A stretch of DNA of 64,000 nucleotides, taken from positions 1 to 64,000 of the forward strand of contig NZ_JAAXPO010000001.1 of assembly GCF_012396485.1 (NCBI RefSeq), read 5' to 3'. The stretch comes from Leuconostoc holzapfelii (lineage in GTDB: Bacteria > Bacillota > Bacilli > Lactobacillales > Lactobacillaceae). The translations under genes were made by a program, and so were the position numbers. Position 1 is the first letter of the stretch. Each line of letters opens with the position of its first letter. Positions 15,195 through 24,487 of the stretch are shown one piece after another. The notes under the pieces were generated by a model that saw only the letters and a program-made list of their open reading frames with translations, had not been told where the DNA came from and did not search any database.

Positions 15195-16392
15195 GTTGAC
15201 TTAACTCCTTTGCAAAAGCCAATAAGTTGTTTGCTGTGTTGGGTAGCCTGCCTTCAACAACAGCACGTTCAATCGTTTTTAAGATGCGCCCCATTTGGGG
15301 CCCTGGTTGACAAATTTTTTGGGCAATCAAAGTGCCCCCATCAATGGCCAAAGCACGTACATCATGAATCGGTAGTGCCATGAGCGCTGCTTGGATATCA
15401 GTGATGACGGCCGCCTCAGTACGTATTAAGCGTAAAACGTCAAGCAAGATGTCTTTGAATGGATAGACCTGATATAACAGCCATTGATCACTAATGTCAA
15501 TGGCTCGCGCGACAGGTGCCACGGCAATTGCCGCTTTCATCACCTCTCGGCTTGTTTTCCACCGGCGCAAAAATTGCTGCATGGCGGTCTCATCTAGGCT
15601 TGATCGCGTTAAAAGATGCGCCCAAGCCACAACTGGAGAGGCTGCTTGTCCCACTGCCAGATCTTGTATGAAGTCGGCCAACGGCCATTGCGCCATCTCA
15701 CCGGGCACGTAACGCAGCACGCCATCTTCAACAGCCATGGCCACACTAATCGCCGCTTGCTGACCCAAAAGTAGCTTTTCCCACTCGACTCTGATGCGTT
15801 CGACGGCAATTTTTTCTAAATTTGGCGCCAAACGTTGCAGGGCTGCTCGGGTTGCGCTTTCGATGTCAAACCCTAACTGTGCGCTAAAACGCAGCGCACG
15901 CATCATGCGTAAAGCATCCTCTGTAAAGCGCACCTCGGCCTCGCCAACGGCGCGAATAATCCCCTCAGATAGATCTGCTAGGCCATTAAACAGGTCCACT
16001 ATTTCACCATCTGCCGTCATCGCCAAGGCGTTGATCGTAAAATCACGCCGTTGTAAGTCTTCTGAAAGATTTCGGACGAAAGTCACTGCATCAGGCCGAC
16101 GAAAATCTGTGTAGGTTGATTCGGTACGGAAAGTTGTAATTTCATACCCTAAGCCATGGTCCAAAACCATAACCGTCCCGTGCTGAATCCCAGTATCAAC
16201 AGTTTTATCAAATTGTTTCTTAACCTCTTGGGGGAAAGCGGAACTCGCAATGTCAACATCGTGAATGGGTTTATTAAGTAACATATCACGCACTGAGCCG
16301 CCAACAAAATAAGCTTCAAATCCCGCCGACTCTAGCCGCTTTAAAACCGGTTGGGCTGCCACAAATTCTGGGGGTAATTTATCAATTTTCAT
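15181..16392 (-). CDS. cca: CCA tRNA nucleotidyltransferase (class II)
   Basis: 403 residues. The nucleotidyltransferase head has AYFVGGSVRDMLLNK (G-G-S/x-R-D) and HDVDIASSA (DxD metal site), followed by RRDFTINALAM and EDALRMMRALRFSAQLGF, the RxxR and nucleotide-selecting helix region. It adds CCA to tRNA 3' ends without a template. The start is the ATG at 16392 (MKIDKLPPEF), 7 nt after AAAGGA, in preference to the GTG two codons upstream. First gene of cca-folA-degV. Confidence 0.93.
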   Translation of the reverse strand: MKIDKLPPEFVAAQPVLKRLESAGFEAYFVGGSVRDMLLNKPIHDVDIASSAFPQEVKKQFDKTVDTGIQHGTVMVLDHGLGYEITTFRTESTYTDFRRPDAVTFVRNLSEDLQRRDFTINALAMTADGEIVDLFNGLADLSEGIIRAVGEAEVRFTEDALRMMRALRFSAQLGFDIESATRAALQRLAPNLEKIAVERIRVEWEKLLLGQQAAISVAMAVEDGVLRYVPGEMAQWPLADFIQDLAVGQAASPVVAWAHLLTRSSLDETAMQQFLRRWKTSREVMKAAIAVAPVARAIDISDQWLLYQVYPFKDILLDVLRLIRTEAAVITDIQAALMALPIHDVRALAIDGGTLIAQKICQPGPQMGRILKTIERAVVEGRLPNTANNLLAFAKELSQHDPS

Positions 16393-16478
16393 GCGCACAT
16401 CCTTTAATCCATTATATCAAAAACACCCTGATTAAAAACCCTAAACACCACCCTGGCGCGATTAATCTGCCAATTTGA

Positions 16479-17744
16479 TTAATACGCTAAATCTTCCAAA
16501 CGCATCTGCATGTCAATATCATCAGGTGATAAGAACAAGTACTGCTTCAACGCCGTAATTTCATCTTCAAGTTGACCTTGTTCATGATACCAATCAATCA
16601 AATCCTGGAGAAAGGCGCTATTTTCTTGGAAAAGTGGTGCTGCATTCGCCCAGTTTTCCGCCGCCTTTTCTGTGTCACCCATGGCTTGATAGGCCCGCGC
16701 TAACGACCAATAGAACTGCGAATCAACCACATCATCTGATATGGCGGTCGTCAATTGCGCAATTACTTCTGCAAGACGGTGTTGTTTAAAGAATAAATCG
16801 GTTAAGGCGACTAATATCGCTACATCCCCTTCATCAAGGGCTAAACCTTGTTGGTAATACGTTTCAGCTGTGGTTAAATCCCCTAACTTTTCTGCAGCTA
16901 ACCCTGCCAAGCGGTACAACTGGCCATTCGTCTCATCCTGGGCTAATCCAGCTTGATACGTACGGTAAGCGTCTTCAAATTGGTTAATTTGCGCGTAGGC
17001 TTGCCCCAATAATGGATAAACCGAGGTGTATTTGGCATCCACATCTAAAATCTCATTAAACAACCGGATGGCGTCATCCTCACGATGATTTTCCTGATAC
17101 AAAATAGCCAATTGAAAACGCGTATCTAACGTCATGGTCTCAGGTTTAATTTGTTCCAAATAACCAATGGCATGATCATATTGTCCAATTTGTGCATAAG
17201 CAACCCCAATACGGGCGACCAGATCAACTCGACTCACTTCGCGCTTGCCTTGCAACAATAATCCACGATAACGTCCAACCGCCTTTTGATAGAATTGGTT
17301 GGCAAAGTAAAATTCTGCTAGGGCAAATTGAATAATTGCCTCATTTGGCGCAAGCTTTTCTGCTTGCAACAAGCTATATTCAGCTGACTCATTTAAGCCT
17401 TCTGACTGATAAATATCTGCCTTCACCAATAAGGCTTGTAAGTATGACGCTGAATCGGGTTGAATCTGGGCGAGATAGTTCTGTGCTTCATCAATTTCCC
17501 CATCTTCAATGGCAATGTCTGCCAAAGCAGTCCGCAGTTCATCTTCTTTCGGATACTTTTCAAGGAGTTTTTTATACGCACGACGCGATTGGTTCAAGAA
17601 GCCTAAGGCATAGAGCTCTTCGGCCAAACTATAAATCATCTCATCGCTATCGCGACGTAATGCCTTGGCAAAAAATTGTTGGGCCTGTTCTAATTGACCA
17701 CTTGAAAGTGCATCTAACATTTGTTGGGCATAACTGGTTGCCAT
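16479..17744 (-). CDS. Tetratricopeptide repeat protein (YpiA-like)
   Basis: 421 residues made almost wholly of about ten TPR units (for example GFLNQSRRAYKKLLEKYPKE, QFEDAYRTYQAGLAQDETN, GDLTTAETYYQQGLALDEGD). It has no signal peptide or membrane helix, so it should be a cytoplasmic scaffold or adaptor. Its length and place among housekeeping genes resemble Bacillus YpiA, of uncertain function. Start 17744 has AAAGGAG 7 nt upstream; the frame opens twelve codons earlier without support. Probably transcribed alone. Confidence 0.85.
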   Translation of the reverse strand: MATSYAQQMLDALSSGQLEQAQQFFAKALRRDSDEMIYSLAEELYALGFLNQSRRAYKKLLEKYPKEDELRTALADIAIEDGEIDEAQNYLAQIQPDSASYLQALLVKADIYQSEGLNESAEYSLLQAEKLAPNEAIIQFALAEFYFANQFYQKAVGRYRGLLLQGKREVSRVDLVARIGVAYAQIGQYDHAIGYLEQIKPETMTLDTRFQLAILYQENHREDDAIRLFNEILDVDAKYTSVYPLLGQAYAQINQFEDAYRTYQAGLAQDETNGQLYRLAGLAAEKLGDLTTAETYYQQGLALDEGDVAILVALTDLFFKQHRLAEVIAQLTTAISDDVVDSQFYWSLARAYQAMGDTEKAAENWANAAPLFQENSAFLQDLIDWYHEQGQLEDEITALKQYLFLSPDDIDMQMRLEDLAY

Positions 17745-17901
17745 GTTATCTCCTTTGTCACGACATTTATTGTAAGTCATGTCTGATTATGATTTTAAAA
17801 ATTGCGATTTATCTTAATATGATTAACAGTCTATTTTACCATAAAACCGTTGATAACCGTGTCTTTCATCGATGAGTACCAATAAAAGACAATATAAAAA
17901 C

Positions 17902-17926
17902 GTCACTCAACTTGAGCAACGTTCAT
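17902..17926 (-). terminator. Terminator after csbD
   Basis: Minus strand AACGTTGCTCAA-g-TTGAGTGACGTT, a 12-bp stem with two G-T pairs, followed by TTTT. It starts about 10 bp past the csbD stop. The remaining ~150 bp up to the TPR gene hold only AT-rich promoter-like sequence. Confidence 0.65.
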
Positions 17927-17936
17927 ATCAATGACT

Positions 17937-18164
17937 TTACTTCTTGAGATTATCAAAGCCATCTTTGACGGCATCCACGGCTTCTTCAGCCTTATCCTTC
18001 ACCGCTTCTGCGGCATCTGACAATTTGCCTTTCACATCGGCAAACAGGCCTTGGGCCTTACCTTCTGCTTCACGGGCTTTGTCACCGGTAACCTTGCCTT
18101 CTACTTCTTTTGCCTTACCAGCAACCTTGTCCTTAGCATTATCAAACTTTTCTTCAACTGACAT
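17937..18164 (-). CDS. CsbD family stress protein
   Basis: 75 residues, highly charged and alanine/lysine-rich, with the family repeat pattern ([20 protein letters not shown], then [19 protein letters not shown]). CsbD-like proteins are small, probably disordered or helical, and induced by general stress; their molecular role is unknown. AAGGAGGA lies 7 nt before the ATG. A plausible promoter (TGTCCA, 18 bp, TAAAAT) lies upstream. Single-gene unit between two terminators. Confidence 0.88.
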   Translation of the reverse strand: MSVEEKFDNAKDKVAGKAKEVEGKVTGDKAREAEGKAQGLFADVKGKLSDAAEAVKDKAEEAVDAVKDGFDNLKK

Positions 18165-18284
18165 GTTCTGTCCTCCTTGAGTATGATATGACGTTACAAG
18201 GTCATTTTAACACAATCAAAGTAATTTTGGACATTTTTTGAATCGGGCCTACCCGCTCATCTAAAAAGTAATGCAACGAAAAAA

Positions 18285-18305
18285 GCAAGCTCAACGTGAG
18301 CTTGC
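18285..18305 (-). terminator. Second terminator after hup
   Basis: GCAAGCTCA-cgt-TGAGCTTGC, a perfect 9-bp stem followed on the minus strand by TTTTTT. It lies about 90 bp past the hup stop and backs up the hairpin at 18359-18392. Confidence 0.85.
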
Positions 18306-18358
18306 CCTAAATGTCTGAGATTAAGTTAAAACAACAATGTATTGTCTCTATTCCTCAA

Positions 18359-18392
18359 GACACTGTTAAACCCTTTTTTCGGGTTTAATGTC
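18359..18392 (-). terminator. Hairpin directly after hup
   Basis: Minus strand GACATTAAACCC...GGGTTTAACAGTGTC forms an interrupted stem right after the stop, but no T tract follows. It may act as an RNA stabiliser for the abundant hup mRNA rather than a terminator. The stretch 18306-18358 holds nothing else I can identify. Confidence 0.5.
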
Positions 18393-18393
18393 A

Positions 18394-18669
18394 TTACTTA
18401 ACAGCTTCCTTCAATGCCTTACCAGGTTTGAATGCAGGTACCTTTGATGCAGGAATTTCGATTTCTGCGCCAGTTTGTGGGTTGCGACCCTTACGAGCTG
18501 CACGGTCACGAACTTCAAAGTTACCGAAACCAATCAATTGAACCTTTTCGCCGTTCTTCAAAGCTTCTTCGATTGATGCAAACACTGCGTCAACTGATGC
18601 AGTTGCATCCTTCTTTGTCAAACCTGTTGCCTTTGCAACTGAATCTACTAATTCTTGCTTGTTAGCCAT
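18394..18669 (-). CDS. hup: DNA-binding protein HU
   Basis: 91 residues. The HU/IHF signature [19 protein letters not shown] (about 44-62) starts the DNA-embracing arm, ending with [14 protein letters not shown]. It compacts the nucleoid and binds bent DNA as a homodimer. Start 18669 follows TAGGAG by 8 nt; the longer frame is not supported. Upstream, an ACCGT-ttg-ACGGT mini-palindrome lies in the leader. It sits downstream of der, in the common cmk-rpsA-der-hup order of Firmicutes. Confidence 0.95.
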   Translation of the reverse strand: MANKQELVDSVAKATGLTKKDATASVDAVFASIEEALKNGEKVQLIGFGNFEVRDRAARKGRNPQTGAEIEIPASKVPAFKPGKALKEAVK

Positions 18670-18865
18670 TTTCGCTTCTCCTAAGAGTTTTTTATTAACC
18701 GTCAAACGGTCTTGAAATCTGTCGAAACATCATTTCATGTAACTAGAATAACATAAGAACGCCCGAATGTGTAGTGTTTATGCGGGTTTTCAGGTTTTCG
18801 TAATACTTTTGTCACACGAAAACGGTATTTATGCAAAACTAATCACATGATTCATCGGGAAAATC

Positions 18866-20179
18866 TCATTTACGTGCACGCACAATCAATTTGATTGGTG
18901 TTCCTGTGAAATCAAAGGCTTCTCGGATTTTATTTTCTAAGAAACGCTCGTATGAGAAATGCATTAACTCAACGTCATTGACAAAAATAACAAAAGTTGG
19001 TGGTTGGACGGCAACCTGCGTCGCATAGTAAACACGCAAACGGCGGCCATTATCTGTTGGTGTTGGGTTAACGGCAATTGCATCCATAATGACATCGTTC
19101 AAGGTTGACGATGAAATACGCTTACGGTGGTTACTATCAACATCCTTAACCATTTGTGGCAAGCGATCAAGTCGTTGGCCTGTCTTGGCTGACACAAACA
19201 CAATCGGTGCATAATCGAGGAATTTAAATTCTGCCCGAATTAAATTCTCAAAGTCTTTCATCGTACGATCATCTTTTTCAATCGCATCCCATTTGTTAAC
19301 AACGATAATCATGGCGCGACCGGCTTCATGAGCAAAGCCAGCCACGTGCTTGTCTTGTTCTCGAATACCGGCTTCGGCATCGATCACCATCAAAATCACA
19401 TTGCTGTTATCAATGGCTTTTAAGGCACGCATCACAGAATACTTTTCCGTATTTTCATACACCTTACCACGTTTACGCATCCCAGCAGTATCAACCATGA
19501 TGAATTCATCGCCTTCTGGCGTGACAAAGCGTGAATCAATCGCATCACGTGTTGTGCCTTCAATGTTAGACACAATAACGCGCTCTTCCCCAAGCATGGC
19601 ATTCACAATGGATGATTTCCCAACATTGGGACGGCCAATAATACTAAACTTAATGGCATCGTCATCTTCTTGTTCCGCTGCTTCATCTGGGAAATTTTTA
19701 ACCACTTCGTCTAATAAGTCACCTAGTCCCAAACCATGCGACCCAGAAACTGGATAAGGTTCACCAAGACCGAGTGAATAAAAGTCATAAATATCCTGAC
19801 GCATTTCTGGATTATCCACTTTATTGACGGCAAGCACAACCGGCTTGTCAGTCTTGTAAAGCATTTTGGCGACAACTTCATCAGCAGATGTCACACCTTC
19901 ACGTCCAGATGTGACCATCACAATCACATCAGCCTCATCCAAGGCTAATTCAACTTGTGCGCGAATTTCAGCCAAGAAAGGTTCATCGCCAAGTTCAATT
20001 CCCCCAGTATCAATCATCCGGAATTCATAATTCAACCATTCGGCTGGCGCGTACAAACGATCACGCGTGACGCCTGGCTTATCTTCTACAATTGCAATGC
20101 GTTCTCCGGCCATCCGGTTAAAAATAGTTGATTTTCCGACGTTTGGCCGGCCAACAATGGCTACTACTGGTGCTGCCAT
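18866..20179 (-). CDS. der: Ribosome-associated GTPase Der (EngA)
   Basis: 437 residues with two tandem G domains: GRPNVGKST (about 10-18) and GRPNVGKSS (about 183-191), with switch motifs DTGGIE and DTAGM and NKxD boxes AVNKVDN and VVNKWDA. A C-terminal KH-like domain ([20 protein letters not shown]) follows. It is essential for 50S subunit maturation. The start ATG at 20179 lies 8 nt after AAAGGAGG, and the longer frame is rejected. Its last base is 18866, and the 196-bp gap to hup is AT-rich promoter region. Confidence 0.95.
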   Translation of the reverse strand: MAAPVVAIVGRPNVGKSTIFNRMAGERIAIVEDKPGVTRDRLYAPAEWLNYEFRMIDTGGIELGDEPFLAEIRAQVELALDEADVIVMVTSGREGVTSADEVVAKMLYKTDKPVVLAVNKVDNPEMRQDIYDFYSLGLGEPYPVSGSHGLGLGDLLDEVVKNFPDEAAEQEDDDAIKFSIIGRPNVGKSSIVNAMLGEERVIVSNIEGTTRDAIDSRFVTPEGDEFIMVDTAGMRKRGKVYENTEKYSVMRALKAIDNSNVILMVIDAEAGIREQDKHVAGFAHEAGRAMIIVVNKWDAIEKDDRTMKDFENLIRAEFKFLDYAPIVFVSAKTGQRLDRLPQMVKDVDSNHRKRISSSTLNDVIMDAIAVNPTPTDNGRRLRVYYATQVAVQPPTFVIFVNDVELMHFSYERFLENKIREAFDFTGTPIKLIVRARK

Positions 20180-20241
20180 AATCGCACCTCCTTTTTCATA
20201 CCGTGGGCGCCCACTAATGCCCACTCAAATTTCTTCAAAAA

Positions 20242-20268
20242 TAAAAGAACTGGCGAACCAGCTCTTTT
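20242..20268 (-). terminator. Terminator after rpsA with UUCG loop
   Basis: Minus strand AAAAGAGCTGG-TTCG-CCAGTTCTTTT plus a T-rich tail. The stable UUCG tetraloop makes it a strong stop, so der probably has its own promoter in the remaining ~60 bp or depends on readthrough. Confidence 0.8.
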
Positions 20269-20281
20269 ATGTTGATGCTTC

Positions 20282-21472
20282 TTACAACTTATCACCAAAG
20301 ATGTCGCCCAATGTTGTAGCTGAATCATCTTGTTGCTTGTAAGCTGCGATATCAGCACGTGAAGCTGAACCATCGTTGCTACGACGGTCTTCACGTTCTG
20401 GCTTTTCTTCCAAAGCCTTCATTGACAATGAGATACGTTCTTCGGCTGGCTTGATATCCAATACCTTCACTTGTACCTTGTCACCTGACTTCAAAACTTC
20501 TGAAGGGTTTTCAATACGCTTGTTTGAAATTTGTGATACGTGCACAAGGCCTTCGATACCAGGCAAAATTTCAACAAAGGCACCAAAGTCCTTCACGCGC
20601 TTAACAGTACCTTCAAGTACTGAACCGGCAGCGATTTGGTCTGCGGCTTCGTCCCAAGGTCCACGTTGTGTTGCCTTGATTGACAATGAGATACGACCCT
20701 TTTCAGTGTCCAATGCCAAGATCTTAACGTTAACCTTGTCACCCTTTGTCAATACATCAGCAGGGTTCTTCACACGGTCATGTGAAATTTCTGAAACGTG
20801 AACCAAACCATCAACACCACCCAAGTCAACGAATGCGCCGAAGTCTGTCAAACGTGCAACAGTGCCTTCAACAACTTCACCAACTGACAACTTGCTAAAT
20901 ACTTCAGCCAACTGTGCGGCACGTTCTTGTGCAGCAACAGCCTTACGTGACAAAATCAAACGTGCGTTTGCAGGATCAATTTCGATAACTTGTGCTTTAA
21001 TATCCTTGTTCTTGAATTGGTTCAAATCAGAAACGAAACGTTCTGCAACCATTGATGCAGGTACGAAACCACGTACACCATTAACATCAACAATCAAACC
21101 ACCACGAACAGCGTTGACAACCTTGGCGTCAACTGTGTCACCTTCAGCAAAGCTCAAGTTTTCCCATGCCTTGCGTGCATCCAAGCGCTTCTTTGACAAC
21201 AAGTAAGCTACGCCTTCCTTGTCGCTTGTCACGTTAGAAATGACAACTGCTTCAATGGTGTCCCCAATTTTTAATTCGTCTGCCAGGTTGATGTTACGAT
21301 CGTCTGAGTACTCACGTGCTGGCACAACTCCTTCTTCACCGGTAGACAAACCAACAACTGCTTGGTTATCGTTATCAATAGCTAAAAGCTCACCAGTAAC
21401 GACATCTCCCACCTTAATTTGATCTGCTGCGCTTTCGAGAGCTGCTAAGAACTCGTTGTTTGTTTCACTCAT
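20282..21472 (-). CDS. rpsA: 30S ribosomal protein S1 homolog (four S1 domains)
   Basis: 396 residues with four S1 RNA-binding repeats, e.g. VGEVVEGTVARLTDFGAFVD and LEGTVKRVKDFGAFVEILPG, and a charged tail (EEKPEREDRRSNDGS). It is shorter than the six-domain S1 of proteobacteria, as is usual for Firmicutes. There it aids translation of weakly initiated mRNAs and RNA turnover. It follows cmk (96 bp gap with a terminator). Codon choice is strongly biased, as expected for high expression. Confidence 0.93.
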   Translation of the reverse strand: MSETNNEFLAALESAADQIKVGDVVTGELLAIDNDNQAVVGLSTGEEGVVPAREYSDDRNINLADELKIGDTIEAVVISNVTSDKEGVAYLLSKKRLDARKAWENLSFAEGDTVDAKVVNAVRGGLIVDVNGVRGFVPASMVAERFVSDLNQFKNKDIKAQVIEIDPANARLILSRKAVAAQERAAQLAEVFSKLSVGEVVEGTVARLTDFGAFVDLGGVDGLVHVSEISHDRVKNPADVLTKGDKVNVKILALDTEKGRISLSIKATQRGPWDEAADQIAAGSVLEGTVKRVKDFGAFVEILPGIEGLVHVSQISNKRIENPSEVLKSGDKVQVKVLDIKPAEERISLSMKALEEKPEREDRRSNDGSASRADIAAYKQQDDSATTLGDIFGDKL

Positions 21473-21539
21473 GACGTCTAACGTCCTCCTACAATTTACA
21501 CTATGGGTATAGTTTACCAGATTAATTGCTGCTTGTATA

Positions 21540-21566
21540 GTAAAAAAACAGCGTTTTCACGCTGCA
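21540..21566 (-). terminator. Terminator after cmk
   Basis: Minus strand CAGCG-tgaaaa-CGCTG followed by TTTTTTT, just past the cmk stop. Confidence 0.8.
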
Positions 21567-21568
21567 AC

Positions 21569-22246
21569 TTATTGATGCTGTTTGTCTTTAATAATATTTG
21601 TAATGATAGCAACAACTTCATCGATGTTGTGGCCCGTTGTGTCTACCAAAATGGCATCATCTGCTTGAATCAACGGACTGATTTCACGATGAGAATCTTT
21701 ATAGTCACGGGCTTGAATTTCAGCCTTTAAGGTGGCTAAATCAACTGACATCCCCTTAGCCAAATTCTCTTGGTACCGGCGTTGCGCACGCTCATCCACA
21801 CTGGCAATCAAGAAGATCTTCACTGGGGCATCTGGCAAAACAGTTGTACCAATGTCTCGGCCATCCATAATCACATTTTGACTGGCTGCCATGTCACGTT
21901 GCCGTGCCACTAAATCATTGCGAACCGCTGCATAAGATGAGACGAGTGACACATTATTGGTGATTTCCGTTGAACGGATGGCGTCAGTCACTTCTTGATC
22001 ATTTAAGAAAACGCGTTGTACGGGAGTGCCAGGTTCAAAGCGAAGTGCAATCGTTGGTAACAAATCCACTACCCCTGCCTCATCATCGTAATTCACGCCA
22101 GCATTTTTGGCTGCCAAGGTGATGGCACGATACATCGCTCCGGTGTCCACATAAACATATTGTAAGTTTGTGGCTAAAATTTTTGCAATGGTTGATTTCC
22201 CGGCAGATGCTGGGCCATCAATTGCAACTTGAAAATTATCTGTCAT
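21569..22246 (-). CDS. cmk: Cytidylate kinase
   Basis: 225 residues. It phosphorylates CMP and dCMP with ATP. P-loop [14 protein letters not shown] (9-22) and the CMP-site motifs [13 protein letters not shown] and [15 protein letters not shown] are all present, plus the lid region RAQRRYQE. Normal length. It starts 13 bp after the LysM gene stop and is probably co-transcribed with it. Upstream of rpsA, as in Bacillus. Confidence 0.95.
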   Translation of the reverse strand: MTDNFQVAIDGPASAGKSTIAKILATNLQYVYVDTGAMYRAITLAAKNAGVNYDDEAGVVDLLPTIALRFEPGTPVQRVFLNDQEVTDAIRSTEITNNVSLVSSYAAVRNDLVARQRDMAASQNVIMDGRDIGTTVLPDAPVKIFLIASVDERAQRRYQENLAKGMSVDLATLKAEIQARDYKDSHREISPLIQADDAILVDTTGHNIDEVVAIITNIIKDKQHQ

Positions 22247-22259
22247 ACGCTCCTCTAAC

Positions 22260-22814
22260 TTAGCGAATATTTAAATCACGCCCAGCAAATTGTGTGTAGT
22301 TTGATACCGTCAACCCTGGGTTTAGCGCAATGACCTGATTTGTCGTCATGCCATGGGTCACAGCAAAATTGTACAACGTTTGGCTGGCACCAAGGACGGC
22401 TGTGTTTGTGGCAGCACTTGAAGCAACTGATGGTGCCGTGCTGCTGACATCGGCACTGCTTGCCGCACTATCAGTCGTTGAAGTGGCTTCACTACTGCTA
22501 CTTTCTGAATCCGAGACGGCGCTACTCTCAGACGTTGATGAAGATGACGAAACGTCTGAGGATTGCTTCTTTGCTGATGATGTCTTTTTCTGACTCACAG
22601 AAGTGGCAACTTGTTGCTGCGGTGACTTATGATTCGCCCAGAAGCCATAAACTGGCACACTCGACAAAATGACCAAGCCCAGCACAATTAAAAACACACG
22701 CAAACCTTTGTGTTCATTGTTTTGCTGACTTGATTTACGGGCAAATTGTGGCTCAATTTTTTGTTTTTTTGAGCGCGCAGAGCGACTCATATTGTTTGGG
22801 TCAAAATCGTTCAT
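22260..22814 (-). CDS. LysM-domain membrane protein with serine-rich linker
   Basis: 184 residues. The basic cytoplasmic N-terminus (about 1-37) is followed by a single membrane helix ([20 protein letters not shown], about 37-56). Next comes an Ser/Ala-rich low-complexity linker (about 68-130) and a C-terminal LysM domain ([20 protein letters not shown]) that should bind peptidoglycan. It probably tethers the wall to the membrane. Start 22814 lies 10 nt after GGAGG. It sits directly before cmk, where Bacillus relatives carry a similar gene (ypbE-like). Function is otherwise unknown. Confidence 0.8.
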   Translation of the reverse strand: MNDFDPNNMSRSARSKKQKIEPQFARKSSQQNNEHKGLRVFLIVLGLVILSSVPVYGFWANHKSPQQQVATSVSQKKTSSAKKQSSDVSSSSSTSESSAVSDSESSSSEATSTTDSAASSADVSSTAPSVASSAATNTAVLGASQTLYNFAVTHGMTTNQVIALNPGLTVSNYTQFAGRDLNIR

Positions 22815-22890
22815 ATTAAAACGACCTCCATCATAATAGTTCACTTAAAAGTTTACCACATAGGGGGTCGTTGGGGTAGTTAACGTTTGC

Positions 22891-23475
22891 TTAAGCTGTT
22901 ACTTTGTGTTGGATGGGCTTTAAAAGCGATAAAACGGCAAAACTCACTATCCCCCAAATGATCCCTTGCGCAATGTTAAATGGTATTACCATCCCCACAA
23001 AGTACTTGCCAAGCCCAATCATTTTGGCAATGTCAAAATTGGCAAACTGCGCATAAAGCGGCACGGCAACCAACCAGTTCATTAAAACACCAGCAATGGT
23101 CAAACCCAATGTCGCTGCGACGATAGCTAACACTTGACGACTGAGAGATTTCACATTGAAATGTGGCAACAACCAGAACAAAATTGCGGTAAAGATCACA
23201 ATCGCTACTAAGTTCACTGGCAAGCCAAGATACGTATTCACGCCTTCATTGGCCAAAATAAGCTTGAGTATCGTCCGCAACAGCACCGTCCAAAGCGCTG
23301 CCGGCAGATCCAACCAGTAACCAGCAATAATCACTGGCACGATTGAAAAATCAAGTTTTAGGAAATCAGCACCTGGAATGAGTGGTATTTGCGGAAACAA
23401 CATCAAACCAAACGAGATGGCGCTTAAAATAGCAATCAGTGTTAAGCGTTGTGTACGGGTGTGTGACATGGACAT
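22891..23475 (-). CDS. ribU: Riboflavin ECF transporter substrate-binding subunit RibU
   Basis: 194 residues with six hydrophobic segments and the ECF-S family pattern (LTLIAILSAISFGLMLFP at the start, DFLKLDFSIVPVIIAGY near 38-54). S components bind the vitamin and dock onto the shared EcfAA'T module, encoded elsewhere. An FMN riboswitch lies directly upstream, which fixes the substrate as riboflavin/FMN. The start ATG at 23475 has GAGG 8 nt upstream. No rib biosynthesis genes are near, so uptake may be the main supply. Confidence 0.93.
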   Translation of the reverse strand: MSMSHTRTQRLTLIAILSAISFGLMLFPQIPLIPGADFLKLDFSIVPVIIAGYWLDLPAALWTVLLRTILKLILANEGVNTYLGLPVNLVAIVIFTAILFWLLPHFNVKSLSRQVLAIVAATLGLTIAGVLMNWLVAVPLYAQFANFDIAKMIGLGKYFVGMVIPFNIAQGIIWGIVSFAVLSLLKPIQHKVTA

Positions 23476-23486
23476 ATTTTTTGCCT

Positions 23487-23675
23487 CAAAAAAAACTGCG
23501 CAATTTGTCAGGGTAGCACAAAAAGGCAGTTTTACTTTCTTTTTTAAACTTCTTTTTACCCGACTTTACGGTCGGCTCTGGATTTTGACCAGATCAGCTG
23601 CTGTCGCAGGTCGCGGGCTTACCATGTCTTGCATGTCTCACCGCCGGTTGGGATTTACACCCGACCCTGAAGTAT
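23487..23675 (-). promoter_or_regulatory. FMN riboswitch (RFN element) with terminator, controlling ribU
   Basis: The minus-strand aptamer (about 23565-23675) carries the conserved RFN blocks: AGGGTCGGGTG, AAATCCC, ACCGGCGGT, AGCCCGCGACC, GATCTGGT and AATCCAGAGCCGACCG. The expression platform ends in AAAACTGC...GCAGTTTT followed by T tract (23487-23532), immediately before the GAGG of ribU. FMN binding should favour this terminator and shut off uptake. Confidence 0.93.
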
Positions 23676-23697
23676 ATTCAATTGATATTACTCACTT

Positions 23698-23726
23698 ATT
23701 TTATCAAAGTGATTCTCACAATGCAA
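23698..23726 (-). promoter_or_regulatory. Promoter of the ribU riboswitch transcript
   Basis: Minus strand TTGCAT, 17-bp spacer, TAAAAT. Transcription would start about 15 nt before the aptamer. Confidence 0.6.
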
Positions 23727-23737
23727 GTTTTTCAACT

Positions 23738-24487
23738 TTAACGCCGACGATAGGTCTTATAATCTTGATTTTTAAGGCGCTTGACCTCAACACTGGTCAA
23801 TTTGCGGTATTCACCCGATTGAAGGCCAGTGAGGTCAAAGAATGCATACTGTTCCCGTGTCAACTTTGCCACAGGCAGTCCCACTTTTTGGAGCATGTTT
23901 TTCACTTGATGATTGCGGCCTTCATGAATGGTGATCCGCACCATACTCGTCTTTTTGTCTTTATCAACGCGTTCAACGCTTACCCGTGCTGGGGCTGTCT
24001 TACGGCCTGCAATTACGACACCGCGCTTGAGCGGGGCTAATTTTTCTTCGGTCGCAATACCTTCGACTTTGGCCACATAAACCTTGTCAACACGTGATTT
24101 AGGATGCATCAGTTGGTTGGCAATGACGCCATCATTTGTCAGCAGCAATACACCCGTTGTATCATAATCCAAACGGCCAACTGGATAGACCCGCTGTGTC
24201 ACACCATCTAAAATGTCCAAGACGGTTTGTCGCCCCTTCTCATCAGCATTTGTCGTCACCACACCACGCGGCTTATTGAGCAGATAATAAACTAACTTTT
24301 CACGTCCCTCAATCGGTGCACCGTCAACTTGGACCGTATCGTGTGGTTCAACTTTTAACCCAAGGGTTGTCACTGTCTCACCGTTAACTTGTACACGGCC
24401 TTGGGCGATGAGCTCTTCTGCGCCACGGCGGGAAGCTAAGCCCGCTTGGGCGATCACTTTTTGTAAACGCTGTGCTTCTTCAGACAT
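23738..24487 (-). CDS. rluB: 23S rRNA pseudouridine synthase RluB-type
   Basis: 249 residues. The N-terminal S4 RNA-binding domain (RLQKVIAQAGLASRRGAEEL, 6-25) precedes the catalytic domain with VYPVGRLDYDTTGVLLLTND (catalytic Asp in RLD) and IHEGRNHQVKNML. It isomerises a uridine of 23S rRNA in the RsuA/RluB/E/F family. Start 24487 (MSEEAQRLQ) has GGAAG upstream and overlaps scpB by 8 bp. Last gene of the cvfB-xerD-ribT-scpA-scpB-rluB cluster. Confidence 0.92.
   Translation of the reverse strand: MSEEAQRLQKVIAQAGLASRRGAEELIAQGRVQVNGETVTTLGLKVEPHDTVQVDGAPIEGREKLVYYLLNKPRGVVTTNADEKGRQTVLDILDGVTQRVYPVGRLDYDTTGVLLLTNDGVIANQLMHPKSRVDKVYVAKVEGIATEEKLAPLKRGVVIAGRKTAPARVSVERVDKDKKTSMVRITIHEGRNHQVKNMLQKVGLPVAKLTREQYAFFDLTGLQSGEYRKLTSVEVKRLKNQDYKTYRRR

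Noticed and set aside
22460-22672. Serine-rich stretch of the LysM protein as a repeat or CRISPR-like array
   Set aside because: It is a low-complexity coding region with irregular units, and there are no regular repeats and spacers. I saw no CRISPR array anywhere in the window.
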